Source of the DNA: Gibbula magus
Lineage: Eukaryota; Mollusca; Gastropoda; Trochida; Trochidae
Assembly (NCBI GenBank): GCA_936450465.1
Contig: OW388300.1
Location: 17,621,266-17,685,265 of the forward strand
Direction: 5' to 3'
DNA length: 64,000 nucleotides
The position numbers and the translations under genes are program-made. The notes beneath the pieces are model-generated. The model saw only the letters and a program-made list of their open reading frames with translations, was not told the origin of the DNA and searched no databases. How positions within the stretch are numbered: position 1 is the stretch's first letter; each line of letters begins with the position of its first letter. Positions 1-11,849 of the stretch are shown here, in pieces.

Positions 1-216
1 TGTATTTTTATATACATTTACGTCGAAGTATTGTATTTTTATATACATTTACGTCGAAGTATTGTATTTTTATATACATTTACGTCGAAGTATTGTATTT
101 GTATATACATTTACGTCGAAGTATTGTATTTTTATATACATGTACATTTACGTCGAAGTATTGTATTTGTATATACATTTACGTCGAAGTATTGTATTTT
201 TATATACATTTACGTC
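1..216. repeat. 31-bp tandem repeat array
   Basis: Seven head-to-tail copies of a 31-bp unit (begins TGTATTTTTATATACATT, then TACGTCGAAGTAT). Units start at 1, 32, 63, 94, 125, 162 and 193. The fifth is 37 bp because of a 6-bp TGTACA insertion, the last stops after TACGTC, and some units have G for T at base 10. The array probably continues left of the window. Open frames through it are a by-product: 31 is not a multiple of 3, so all three frames are read in turn. Minisatellite; no function visible. Confidence 0.95.
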
Positions 217-1177
217 GCGTGAGACCTTCCTAAATGTGTCCATACATAAATCACCATGGTTAGCCACATAGCCAGCTGTTTCGGTCTTTGGGCAACCCCA
301 TGATTTCTAGTTGATGAGAAGAGGGAGACTTTTTCATCACCAAATACATAGTGTTCTTTGATTTGTTTGGATTAAAACTGCCATAATTTTTTTGGACACG
401 TTATAGATGTTAGTCTTCAGCTGGAGTGCAAAATGTGTAGAATGAAATCAAAGTGTGTATGTGAGAGATATACCCATACTTTTCCGAATAGTACCCTACA
501 CTGTTCCCCTTTTCCCTACAGGGGATTCATTTGTACGCGATTTCCTGATGGAATTTCGGAGATTTCAAAGTTTTGCCAAGGGGAGATTCTGTACTTTGTA
601 ATTTGTTACAACAAATTGAATCTGATTATATTTACTGTTCCTGAGAGTTTCTCATCTAATCATATATTAGGACCGGGACGAGAGGGAATTTCCTTGATTA
701 GGCGAAATCACATATATGGTGAACCATTATTCACAAATAGGTTGGTACTTAAGCATAAATCAATCAATCAGTACAATGAATAAGACCAAACGAAATACAT
801 TTTTATCAATCTATTGTAATTTGATAAGTGTATTGTAATGTACAAGTTACAAGGTAATTTCGAATGTTCAAAGCTTAACATCAAGTGTCCCTGACATACA
901 CTTTATGAGGTAATATGTCCTGCGTGGTAAATGGTCTCATGAGCGACTTATGCAAACGGTCAATTATGAAACATATTTCCTATGAAATAACATAGCCATG
1001 CCGTGAAGAAAAAAGGGTATCACGCAAACTAGGCCTGGGACTGTTCGACTTTCGCGAAAAGCTCGTGAATCTCGCGTTCTACAAAGAGCATGTCTCCCTT
1101 ACTATCGTTATATTGAGGTTAAGGAAACGTGACTATAGATAGAGTTATTAAACGTTTCAGAGTCAGTTCCTTTGTGT

Positions 1178-1232
1178 CTCCGCGGTAGAGCGTCCAGTTT
1201 AAGGAGCGAAGGGAAGCACGTTCGAAATCTCA
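1178..1232 (+). repeat. Degenerate tRNA-like (SINE head?) remnant
   Basis: GCGGTAGAGCGTCC resembles an A box, and about 30 bases on, ACGTTCGAAATCTC resembles a B box, the pol III promoter spacing of a tRNA or SINE head. Acceptor and T stems do not pair convincingly, so this is not a tRNA gene. At best it is an old SINE head; the match could be chance. Confidence 0.3.
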
Positions 1233-1798
1233 TCATGTCAGGTGTAACATTTTAGCTTAGAATCATTTCCGATTTGTTCTGTGATTGAAATTAAAATATC
1301 AAATGAGCTTATTCCGGAATTTACAATTCACGTTAAAGTCTACTTTCAGGGCCAGGGATATTCTCTAGAATGCCCAATAGATTATGGCTTTGAAAGGAGG
1401 TTAACCTGAGAAAAGCATTACCTCCAAAATGACACAAATATGACGCCTTTATACGAGGTTTATATGTCAGACATTCTGATAGCTTCACCAATGTGATCAA
1501 TATCAAATCACGTATTGTTAACTCGAGCAATTGAAAAGTCATTTATGCAAATACAATGGTAACAATCGAACATCTTGTCTACTGTAACCTTGTTTGTCAC
1601 TTTGGATAACATCTGTGTACATTTATGGTTCATTTTCACTTAAGAATTTAAAACCATCAAATGCGAAAATTTACATTTTATACTTACATTTCTAATTCAG
1701 TCAATATCTCAATATGATCTGTGTTATCTCGAGGCTTTACGATATGACTTCACGCATTAATTGAGTAAGTCAAGCAAATTTCTTCAGCTTATCACCAC

Positions 1799-1845
1799 TA
1801 GCTCAGAGATTGAGTGCCTGTGTTGAGAGGGAAGGGTTTCAAATT
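1799..1845 (+). repeat. Degenerate tRNA-like remnant
   Basis: TAGCTCAGAGATTGAGTGCC resembles a tRNA D-arm/A box and GGGTTTCAAATTC a B box, about 20 bases apart. No acceptor stem is visible. Possibly an eroded SINE head; weak. Confidence 0.25.
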
Positions 1846-3419
1846 CAAATTCAATTCCTTTTTAAATGACATTTTAACTTATTTAACTTAAATTGTTTCA
1901 GTAATAAGGATACAAATCAAGTAACCGGGTTTTCATACGAAAGTCACTGGTCTTCCTCCAATTAAAATCTTCATCGTACTTCAAGAAAACTAAATGGTAA
2001 TGATATAGTACACTCAGAAGTTGATAATCGGAGGAAAAGCCTAAACTACATGGAATTATCTAAACAAGTGTAAAACGTGTAAATGGATAATTTTTATACG
2101 AAGGTCCAAATACTATTACATTATATACTAACAAATAATATTAAGATCACGATATCACGAACCATGTCTATGTACTCTGCCTTTTAAATGCACTTGATTT
2201 CATTTTTGGACCAATCAACTCTATAGCTCTCAATCTGATAACACACAACCAGGGCTGTTTGAAGTGGCTTATATAACCAGATCAGTCACGACATTTTCAT
2301 TTATCTATATCTGAGGTTATGTGATACAACTTTGATGTCAACTGCAGCCATGGGATGTGATACTGAATACGTGCGCAGCCTTGGTCGATTTAGGAGTTAT
2401 TTAAAGATGGATGAGGGTTGAAATGGACTGGACGATTCAAGACCTTCGTTACCAGTGTTATTGAGACACAATGCTTTTGCATTAAAATGTTCAATACTGC
2501 TACTTCTTTTTAATAGAAGAATTTCAGTTTCGGCGGCCTACATGGATATGTCATCAAATATATATGAATATTGAAAATCGCTTGTAACAGTATTACTTTT
2601 TATCTGTTTGATTATTTAGGATGTTCACTTTCATTTTCCTTCGGGAAAGTATCTCGCTAAAACGGTTAGATTGAACAATATTAATCATGATATTTATTGT
2701 AATAAATCAAGAAGTATGTTTACATCGCTTGGTAGTTTATAAATGATGTCCAAAAGAAATATGAAAGTTAGTTAGTATGTCAATGTATTCGTCAGCGTCA
2801 GCGCATTCTTCTGTGGACATGAATGATTTGGCGATATATGGACACACGGCTCAGTGCACCCATACTCTGATAATGTAGCATACTTTTTCTCACTAAGCCA
2901 AACTATGCATTGTGGTAAAGTAATTGATTATTCATTATAACGATAAAGTTATTTTCTTGGTGTGTTACTGAATCATATTAATCTTAAAAGTTGACCATTG
3001 TATTCAGTGAACTAACTTTAATCCCTCTATTGACAATGCGTTAAACTCAAGGGTCATAACATGCGTCATTGTATTACATGTTTTGGTGTCAACGTTTTAA
3101 CGCCAGATGTAAGCATTCATGTCCACGTCTAATCATACGATATTTTACAACCATATATTTAGCATAGCATATATTTATTTAAAAGGTACATCCATTGTGT
3201 TGCTGGGAGTCAAATATTCCTAACGTTATTAATGTTGTTTCTTTATCGAGAAGTACCGACTGTTACCGACAACTACCATTTTGATGATAGTTGACTTAAT
3301 AAATTGACGATATAAAGTTTAAATTGGTGATTTCTGATGGAAAAGGGTAAAATGCAAACGTAATTTTGGAATCTTGTTTATGACAGACAAAATGAGAAAA
3401 TTGGGTTGATAATGTTTAA

Positions 3420-4304
3420 GGAGGGATGGGACCCAAAAATCGAACTCGCTTACGGCAACATTTTGCGACAACATTTTATTGTTGTGAATAAGTCTCAAAA
3501 TATATGGATTACATTGTTTTGGGGATAGACTTATCTGTACACTAACGGGGAGCGCTTAACTTTTCCGTAACGCCTTTATAACGGTCATTGTACGACATGC
3601 CGCATAACGTTATCGTCACCTATATTCGCGGTAAATATGTTACTAAGTGTGTTATTCGAATTACATGCGCATCACAAGTTCGTGACGAATTTAAATAGCC
3701 TGGTACTGATAGTTATTCTTTCACTGTGCACTCTTAGATTGATACTATGTTCAATAATGAGTACACGGTAGGCCGTCAAAGTTACACTTGAAATCATCAA
3801 AATTGCCGTGACGTCTGGTTTTTACGTTTATGTAGGTAATTTAAAAAATGACGTTTAAGTGATAAAAAAACGTTCGGTGACCCCCTATTATCATTTCTGA
3901 ATTCGATTGTTCAGTTAACTGCACACATCATATTACAATTTTAGCAACATCTAAAATATGCGTGTTTGTGACAAATCCTGTTGAACATGCGAAACACGAT
4001 TATAAAAATGCCGTTTTTAGTTAAAAAGTGCTTAATTCAATTTTGTTGCTCTTTCTAGCGTCACTAATTTTCAAAATATAGATTTTCTATACATCCCCGA
4101 GCGAGCGCTTAATTTAAATACACCAAATCAGTCAAAAATTACGTAATTTGCCGACGGGTGTATTATTATTAATGCTGATAACTTTTTAAATCGTTCGGTG
4201 ACCCCCAAATTTTCTCACATTTTTGGATAAATGACATAATAAACTTGCTATTTTGAAAATATAAACGAATTCTAAAATATTTGATTTCTTCGTCCCATCT
4301 CTCC
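3420..4304. mobile_element. 885-bp TIR element nested in family 1 element
   Basis: Left end GGAGGGATGGGAC and right end GTCCCATCTCTCC are inverted repeats, and TTAA flanks both sides (3416-3419 and 4305-4308). The two uninterrupted relatives read straight through this point with one TTAA, which fixes the borders. The word CGTTCGGTGACCCCC occurs twice inside (about 3870 and 4194). No open frame of note: a non-autonomous DNA element. Confidence 0.8.
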
Positions 4305-4410
4305 TTAATATGTCATATAACTACTGTGCATGTAAATGGGACGCACAGTTTCGGTTTCTACACATGTATAATAAAAACATGTACACATATGGTGAGTTGG
4401 AACGTATTAA

Positions 4411-4768
4411 AGGGGCAGTAGCACGTTTTTTCACTCAAATAAGTTGATGAAATGTATTCGAAAAAATATGTCACCATTGGTAAAATACTCTCCTCTCTTC
4501 GTAAAATAAAGTTAAAGAATGAGTGTACATGGTTCGGTAAAGTCAAGGAAATCGTTTTTTTGTCATTCTAAATAATAACATGTGTTCACATTAAAAAGGC
4601 TGCCATGCATTTTTTGCTTTATACGCAACACCGTTATTACCGCTACGGATAATTGGTTTGTGTAATAAGATGTTTTATCTTCTAAAGAAAATATAGATGA
4701 CATAAACTATCATTATAAATGGGAAATTTGAAAAAAATAAAATTTGCAAAAAAACGTACTTCAGCCCC
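4411..4768 (+). mobile_element. TTAA-flanked MITE, family 2, nested in family 1 element
   Basis: Starts AGGGGCAGTAGCACGTTTTT after TTAA (4407-4410) and ends with the complement (AAAAACGTACTTCAGCCCC) before TTAC (4769-4772), a one-base decayed target copy. It matches 38318-38650 in the same orientation and 14950-15232, 20139-20436, 51093-51446 and 56742-57095 in the opposite one. Relatives at 56.1 and 62.9 kb show the unoccupied TTAA. Strand is arbitrary within the family. Confidence 0.85.
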
Positions 4769-4810
4769 TTACAGCCGAATGCAATTTCATTCAACACAAT
4801 GGATGTACCA

Positions 4811-5649
4811 AATCATTTCTAAGACAAGTATATGACAACTATTTAACACACGCATTAGGGTTACTGACCTACCATGACATTCAATGATGTAAACAAGGTA
4901 ACACATAATCAATGATTGATTCTTAAAATCCAGTAAATAGCATGTTTATATTTGATAGTAACAAATAATCAAGTTGATGTATTTTGAAACTGAGAACATG
5001 TGTGAAACCAATCATTAAATCAACCTGCGCTGGTCGATTCTTATTACTTACAGGGATGGTGTCACAGACAAGTCAGTGGGAGGTAAGCATGCGTTGTGAG
5101 GTGGTTTTACATGATGCCCGTTATTTTTAAAGGTACCTTGCTTTTGTTGAATTAACAAATTAAACAATATATATATATATATATATTTTGATGTAAGTGA
5201 ATCCACTACACCATCCATCACTGTGTAGATCATCCTGTGAAAACATTATTGTAGACACACAGTCTCTCCTGAAAATAGTACTTTATAGTTTAGCAATTTA
5301 GATCAACGTAACATTGTATATCGCAAATGTAACAATGTAAAACTACTTTATAGTATTAAAAGTACATGCATATGTATAAACTGTGTACCTATCTTGGGGT
5401 TTAACTATATATATATATATCATATCATATTATGGTTATGAATATCATCTCTTGGGGTTTATTCTTATGTGAGATGCATGTATGGTTTAATTGTTAAAGA
5501 AATATCGGTTTAAGAAATAGATACAAATTCTGCAGCGGTGTTTTTCCTCATACAACATCATTTTGTTGTAGTTTGCTTCAGACGTATACATTCAGTAGAA
5601 TCATAATGTCACATGCCATATACTATGACTATATTGACTTGTCTGCTCT
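4811..5649. other. Non-coding stretch with (TA)n runs
   Basis: No gene recognised. Holds short (TA)n tracts at 5167-5186 and about 5407-5420. Otherwise unremarkable AT-rich sequence. Confidence 0.6.
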
Positions 5650-5839
5650 GCCCTAAGTATAGCAAGCAGAAATGAAAATATATGTACCTGTGTATAAGTT
5701 ATAAGCAAAAATTGACCAACATTCATCAATAAGATCTACAGGTTAAGAGATGGTTTAAGATTTGTATAAACGATAACTTGCATATTGATCAACAATGGTC
5801 ATGTACTTATTCCCTAGTTTGTATTTGTATATTTTTCAG

Positions 5840-6150
5840 TTAATAATAAAAATAAGAAGTGTTCTTATATAGCGCCAACAATCCAAGCAACGGGTGGCTG
5901 CTCTGGGAGCTACATATTACACTTTCGGAGCTGCCGAAGCGCTACACGAAGCCATGTTCACCCGTTATTTTAGGTACCCATTTCTACAGCTGGGTGGACT
6001 GAGTACAATGTGGATGAAATGCCTTGTCCAGGGACACAACACAGTATGAGACTCAGGTCACACGTTTGTGGTGTCTCCACCGGAATTCGAACCCGGGCCT
6101 TTGGCGTGAGAGACCAGCACGCTAACCACAACACCACTTCACAAAGCAAT
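5840..6150 (-). mobile_element. tRNA-derived SINE with conserved-type core, minus strand
   Basis: Read on the minus strand, a tRNA-like head comes first (A box TGGTTAGCGTGCTGG, B box GGGTTCGAATTCC, about 6140-6080). A core follows with CCCTGGACAAGGCATTTC and CAGTCCACCCAGCTG, then a tail GGCGCTATATAAGAACAC ending in T-rich TTATT repeats near 5840. This is the layout of the conserved-core SINEs spread through invertebrates; I cannot name the core domain with confidence. The tail resembles the 3' end of the L2-type LINE at 45340-45367, a likely source of its reverse transcriptase. Truncated relatives lie at 11946-12107 and 17335-17535. Confidence 0.75.
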
Positions 6151-6687
6151 TAGTTACTGCATAAACTGGAAACCAGATCTGACCCGGAGGTCAATAACAG
6201 ATTGATGATTAGTCAGGTATCCTGATGTCGAGGTTTGGTATTATTGTGACGCCGACCGTCCTTAATTATCCGCCTATGATTCCCGATAATGAAAACCGGT
6301 TCAACGACAGTAGTTGTCTCAGACTTGATCAGGTTGATGTGCAGTCATGTCTGATTACAGAGTTATCTGTTCATTTGACAAACAATCCATGTATATGAGT
6401 TAGTTGCCTTTAAAATGTTGTAAGCGAATAATGTGTTCACATTTGGAGATACATTATTCAAAAATCGATGACTATTATGGCAATTTCTAACTTTTAAACA
6501 ACGTTTATTATGATGTTACTCTAATAAACTATCATGCAGATTCCTGGAAAATGAAAGGTTATGCATTAATCAATACAAACTTAATAGTTCGCCATTGAAG
6601 TTATGAACGGTTGTATACACCCTTTTAACAAACCAAGCGTGATATGCTTATCATAAGATCAAAGTTGTGTTTCAAAGGCCTATTATA

Positions 6688-6713
6688 AAATAATAATAAT
6701 AATAATAATAATA
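6688..6713. repeat. (AAT)n microsatellite, possible retroelement tail
   Basis: AAT repeats followed by ACTTTATTACCCCGAAAGG. On the minus strand this reads as a 3' end with a TAATAAAGTATTATT tail, as in some LINE/SINE insertions. Repeated at 12646-12670 and absent from the 17151 copy together with about 224 bp, so it may be an old truncated retroelement. Short minus-strand frames here (6625-6870) come from the repeat. Confidence 0.4.
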
Positions 6714-7960
6714 CTTTATTACCCCGAAAGGAATTATATGCAACATTTCCCAATACATTGTAACTAAGGTATCTTTTATATTCTACGATGACGTTTCTTT
6801 TGTGTTTGCATGTATATAGATTTGAAAGTTTGAAAGTTCTTTTAGGATATCGCTCCGTTTGCCAACTCAATTTACCCAGGGACTATTAGAGTTACGTCAT
6901 ATATTTAACATCTTGCAGCTGATGTTGGCGACCTTATTTGAACATTATTGTATTAATAATGCAATATTTCGGACGTGAATTTACTCCTCATAAAAATGTT
7001 TCTGAAAAGAACATGGTTTTACTTGAATCAAAAAGGATAATTTATATATTAGAAGACTTCACATTTTCGAAGATTCAACTTCAAATTTTACAGAAACCTT
7101 TGATTTATGAGCATCACATCATCGTTATCGGTTTATTAAACATTTACTTATCGAAGTGGGCAGTAACTGATGAGATCGCAATCGATATATTAGCTCATGC
7201 ATTATTGATTAACATTTCAATTTTCTTTTCCTTCGAAGTGCACAAAATTATAGATTTATTGTAATGATAATGTTAATATGATGTTCTTGGTAAGTTAAGT
7301 AGAAGATGGTCCCTATTGTATAAAACATGCAATGGCGTTTTAAATAGAAATGAACATACACTCTCTTGATAAGAAAAAACAATTACATGACTGAATGCCA
7401 ATTTGCCTTTTATAGCTTCATAAATTATCAATAATGCACATTTCATGCCTCAGAAAATAAGTTTAATGAGAAATATCCAGGGGAGGAATTCAAACAAAGG
7501 AAAACAACACCATTATCACCATAAAAAGGTCAGGGATTTAATGAAAGGCAGCTGATGCATGTGATATCTAGCGCATGTAACCAATCATTCATTTCGTCAC
7601 GGAATTACAGCCTAAAGCCAGTAATAACCTTTGACGATTGGTAATGACTGATTAAAGAAGCTTATAGTTGTCAACTTAATCCTTTCTCGTTATTGATGGT
7701 TTGTTATGGAATCATGTAAGCAAAACCTGGCACGTGTCATTGTTCGGTAGGAAGATGTCCTTGATCTTCACATGTAGAAGTACGATTCAGATGAAAAAAG
7801 TGTTAGCATTACTTCTATCTCCAAGCAGCGAGTAGTCTCTCTGTGACGTCTCATGTATATTTGCATCTTCCCACGGCAAGGTGAAAATGTATTGAGATCT
7901 CTCCATTTTTTTTACCTTGCCTTCAACCTAGGCAGAAGTGGTGAGACGAATCAGCGACAC

Positions 7961-8377
7961 AAGTATACGTCCTGCTTCTAAACATGACAATAATGTACAA
8001 GGTGAACACACCAAGAACAAGCAGCATAAGTTATCTGTTGTAACTGAAAATAATTCAAGACAAATAAAATTTGATAAGGAACTTGAAAGAGCATTTCAGG
8101 GAACCTCACCAAAAGTAAAAAGAAAAAGATATGTTCTTTCACGTGTACGTGCAGACAGACCATTTGATATAGTGAAGGATGCTATATTCTCATATACTAA
8201 ACAGCGTGGTGTTCACATCACCTCTTCAAACCTCCTAAACGATGGGAGGGGTATAACAGTACATATACTATCCGCATTAATGTAGATAGTAAAACTGCTA
8301 GCAAAGTAGCTCAGCCGGACTTCTGGCCAGAGAATGTGTTGTGTAGGGAATGGATACCAAATTCACAAAGATATTAA
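7961..8377 (+). pseudogene. LINE ORF1 C-terminal fragment, frameshifted
   Basis: The frame from 7938 runs into the LINE at 7961 and encodes a basic region (KVKRKRYVLSRVRADRPFD) before stopping at 8285. A second frame, from about 8264 to the stop at 8375, continues with SKTASKVAQPDFWPENV and CREW, a pattern I associate with the C-terminal half of ORF1 nucleic-acid-binding proteins in molluscan LINEs. One frameshift at about 8240-8263 therefore splits the product. The N-terminal part is missing, and codons before 7961 belong to flanking DNA. The expected role was binding the element RNA. Family assignment is by resemblance only. Confidence 0.5.
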
Positions 8378-9402
8378 TGTTTCTTACTAGAATGACAATA
8401 AAACTAGTGTATATAGTAGCAATCATATTTACAGTTGGAACCTGGAACATTAGAGGCATTATGTACAATGCTCAACAACTCGACAAACTATGTGACCACT
8501 GCGATGTGTTAACTATTACTGAACACTGGCTGAATAGTGAGACTGCATCTTATATGAGCAAATATCGTACTGATTTTCATGTAACGGTTAAGATTAAATC
8601 GAATCAGAATGGTATTAAAGGGGAAGGTGGTGTGGCCATACTGACAAGAAAGCAAGAATATTCTACAATACAGACCTTATTACATGACAGCGACTATGTT
8701 ACAGCAGTAAGAATAGCTCGTTCTGGTTGTGTAGATATAGTTGTAGTTAGTGTGCTTCTGCCCTCCACAAACCATCATCTGAGCTCTTACAAAGACGCAC
8801 TATTTGTCGTATTTGACATTGTTGATGAGCTGTCTCCATCAAGCTATGTTTTCCTTTGTGAGGACTTTAATACAGATTTAGTAAATAAACCAAACTCTGC
8901 AAGATCACTTCTTCTATTACGCTCACTCAATGATAGAAATATGGTGTCATGCTTTAACCCTAGCACCGTAACTGGACAAAACTTCACGTGGAGGAACAAA
9001 TCTAATACTCAAACTTCACTAATAGATTACATCTTTGTTCCAGAAATACTTCAATCAACTATCTGTGAGACAAAAATACATGACTATATTGCATATGAAG
9101 TGTCTGACCATTACCCAGTCAGTTTATCAGTATTTAGTGACTGCCTAGTATCAGGAGAGAAAGAATGGCATATACAGAATCTAAAATGGAATCAAGCAAA
9201 TCAAATGGAACTTGACATGTATAAAACAGAAGTAGATCTGTTACTTGGGTGGCATTTACCGCAAACCGACAACATCAATAGTGACACAATAGAAGGGTAC
9301 TGTGACGTCATCACCACCTCTCTTCACCATGCTGCTGCACAGTATATACCCCGTGGGGTGTTTCGTCCATACCTCAAACATACTGGAAAGGTTCAAGTTT
9401 AG
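8350..9402 (+). pseudogene. LINE ORF2 N-terminal part: APE-like endonuclease
   Basis: A 350-codon frame carrying the exonuclease-endonuclease-phosphatase signature: TWNIRG (residues 31-36), TEHWL with the metal-binding Glu at 58, GGVAIL (about 94-99), CEDFN (170-174; the family normally has GDFN), SLIDYIFV and SDHYP with the catalytic His at 254. In LINEs this domain nicks the target DNA so that its 3' end primes reverse transcription. The frame should run on into reverse transcriptase, but a frameshift at about 9370-9385 ends it at 9402; the continuation is at 9420-11849. The first Met at 8350 is formal, since the real start is probably upstream. Catalytic residues look intact, but no complete ORF2 protein can be made. 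Confidence 0.85.
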
Positions 9403-9419
9403 ACTTTTACCACTTTCAT

Positions 9420-11849
9420 ATGCGGGAAGCAAAGCGCAAATTGAAAAAATGTGGTAAACCAAGAGATGAAAGTAACCAAACATATATAGAATGTAAACAA
9501 CGTAAATGTGACTTTAGAAAAATGCATAGACAAGCAAAACGACAATGGGATAGAGACAAATATGTTGAAATCACAAATGCAAGTGAAATCGATATAACTG
9601 AATTTTACAGAACAGTGAGGCGACAACGTAGACAGAAGGTATCAGTATGTAAACTTCAATTTGGAGATAAGACGGCATACACTCCATCTACAATATGCGA
9701 TCTCTGGGCTGACTATTATTCTGATCTATTATCTCCCCTGGACAAACCAGAATTTGACAATGAATTCAAAAGCTATATTGATGAGAGGAAAACACATATT
9801 GACAGTATGAATATCAAAGGAATAGACCCAATCCTCGAGAAAAACTTTAATCAGCATGAAGTATATAAAGTAACAAAAGAACTTAAGTTACGGAAAGCTC
9901 CTGGACAAGACTGCCTTATGAACGAGCATATTACGTGTGGAAGTATGCTCCTATTGAAACACATAGCCAACCTATTTAACATGATCAAACAGCTGTGTTA
10001 TTTGCCAAGTACTTTTAGAAAAGGAACAATAATCACCCTTTACAAAGGAAATAATAAATCAAAATTAAACCCAGCAAACTATCGTGGCATCACTCTTACT
10101 TCGGCACTGTCAACGATATTCGAAAAAGTGTTATTAAACAGAATAGAGCAGTACTTAAAATGTATGCATATAGATTTCCCCCATAAACTCCAGTGTGGCT
10201 TCCGAAAAGGATATGGTGCTGCTGTTTCAACGTTCGTTGTAAAGGAAATGATTGCACAATACACTGAAAGAGGATCAAACGTATTTGCAGCTTTCTTGGA
10301 TAACGAGAAAGCGTTTGATCGGATATGGCACAATGGACTCCTTGTTAAACTATATGAACTTGGAATTGAAGGAACGACCTGGCATCTGGTCAAACAAAGT
10401 TATGAAAATTCATCTGCAAATGTTCTTCATAATGGATGTACTAGTCGTTCTTTTGACTTAAACCAGGGCGTTGGACAGGGGAGAGTACTCTCCGCCTTCA
10501 TGTTTCTGGTTTATATTAACGACTTCATTGTAGAACTTAACAAGCTTTCGAAAGGTCTTATAATTGGTGAATATCATGTACCAAGTATTCTCCTTGCATA
10601 TGACACAACTCTGCTCAGCACCCAACCAAACGGACTTCAAGACATGCTAAGGACATTAAGTACATACGCATGTAAATGGCGTCTCACATACAACGCTGAG
10701 AAAAGCTGTGTTATTGTTTTCAAGGGTTGCAATAAGCTTAACAGTGATGTGTGCTATAAAATTGGAGCAAACGTTTTACCACCCTCTAATAGCACCATTT
10801 ATGCAGGATCTCTTATAAATAACAAAAACCATGGTGACAGAACTGAACGATCCTGTACAAAAGCTAGACAACTCCTACACTCACTGAAGGATATTGGACT
10901 TAAAGCTGGTGGTATCAACCCTTTAGGCTGTGTTAAAATATGGAAGAGTGTTATATTCCCTTGTGCATTTTATGCATGTGAACTATGGACAAATATAAGT
11001 GAAACAGAATACACCACTCTTGAACGCATACAGAGACTGTTTGCTCGAATTGTTCAAAATTTCCATAAACGTTCATCTACATTAGCCACAATTCAAACGC
11101 TTGGACTTTGGTCGATGCATGGTGCTTTTGATAAATTAAAACTCATGTTGTTTGGAAGATTGTGTCATGCAGATGTAGGGAGTATCCACAAAAGAGTTCT
11201 TACCCACAGAATCGGACAGTTCATGATGGGCAATAGATGTTCTTCTTGGATAAGTCATGATCTGTTGAATGTTGTGTTGAAATACAACCTCTGGTCATGT
11301 GTAACTGACTTTATCAATACTGGTTCTTTTCCAAACAAAAATGAATGGAACAGAATGGTGAACAAAGAAGTGAGTGCTGCTGAACAGAAAATGTGGAAAG
11401 AAACACTGATCAGAACTGAAGGAATGAGTAGGTTCAACCAGATACACAGTGCGCTTGCCCCTCAAAGACTATGGGGGTTATGTGAGCTGTTTCCTATGCA
11501 TACAAGGAGCATGTACTGTATTGTTAAACTTGGTTTACTACCTGTGATATCCGGCCAGTGTCTCATATGTGATATCGAGTGCAATGATATTGTAAAACAC
11601 CAACTTATTGATTGTTGTGTTTTGCTCCTGAAACGTAATTCCCTCAATGAACAGATATTTGATAACCTTAGTCTACAAAGTTATCTACAATTTGAGGATT
11701 GCTCAGATCAAGAAATAAAACTCATCACACTCCTAGGAGGTATTACACCTGTCGTGGACCACTGGACGCTAGAGGAGTGGGCTGTGGTCATGAACATTGC
11801 CGCAACCAACATCAGCTCGTGGAATCTAAAATCCCTATTATATATATAA
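9420..11849 (+). pseudogene. LINE ORF2 C-terminal part: reverse transcriptase
   Basis: An uninterrupted 809-codon frame. Residues about 150-450 form a non-LTR reverse transcriptase: NYRGITLT, QCGFRKGYGAAVS, motif A FLDNEKAFD (Asp 294), then GVGQGRVLSAFMF and VYIND. The active-site motif, normally YADD or FADD, reads LAYDTT (residues 392-397, around 10593-10610). It appears to have lost two codons, including one catalytic Asp, so the enzyme should be dead. A Cys/His cluster from residue 714 (CLICDIECN, then His and Cys) matches the C-terminal zinc-knuckle position of LINE ORF2 proteins. The stop at 11847 leaves a short 3' region. Start 9420 is only the first Met after the upstream frameshift. 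Confidence 0.88.

Larger units (their letters stand above)
217..3182. other. Non-coding stretch, no gene recognised
   Basis: I see no gene here. The longest open frame (433-783, 116 codons) has no recognisable motif, an arbitrary start and chance-like composition. Two short tRNA-like patches (1178-1232 and 1799-1845) are listed separately. The rest is AT-rich unique-looking DNA. Confidence 0.6.
3183..4810. mobile_element. TIR element, family 1 (TTAA-flanked MITE), interrupted twice
   Basis: The ends are inverted repeats: GGTACATCCATTGTGTTG at 3185 and its complement ending GGATGTACC at 4809. The same family, uninterrupted and about 480-490 bp, is at 55683-56171 and 62429-62908, where both ends abut TTAA. 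This copy has two other elements inside (3420-4304 and 4411-4768); removing them leaves a body of the same size. No coding capacity, so non-autonomous. TTAA target choice is typical of piggyBac-like transposases, but a TA target is also compatible with the sequence. Confidence 0.8.
5650..7960. repeat. Duplicated block, copy A (left part of first unit)
   Basis: Aligns with the start of the second unit at 17151 onward (from GCCCTAAGTATAG). From 5988 to its end it aligns almost perfectly with 11946-13916. It contains a minus-strand SINE (5840-6150), an (AAT)n tract (6688-6713) and non-coding sequence. It stops exactly where the LINE begins at 7961; the sequence that should follow resumes at 13917. 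A segment of about 224 bp (6586-6809) is missing from the 17151 copy. Confidence 0.9.

Noticed and set aside
1..216. CRISPR array
   Set aside because: Units are contiguous with no spacers, and the surroundings are eukaryotic.
433..783. 116-codon protein
   Set aside because: No motif, no similarity recognised, and the length is within chance for 64 kb of this composition.
6625..6870. 81-codon minus-strand protein (also at 12583-12828)
   Set aside because: Its leucine run is the (AAT)n microsatellite, and the frame is absent from the third copy.
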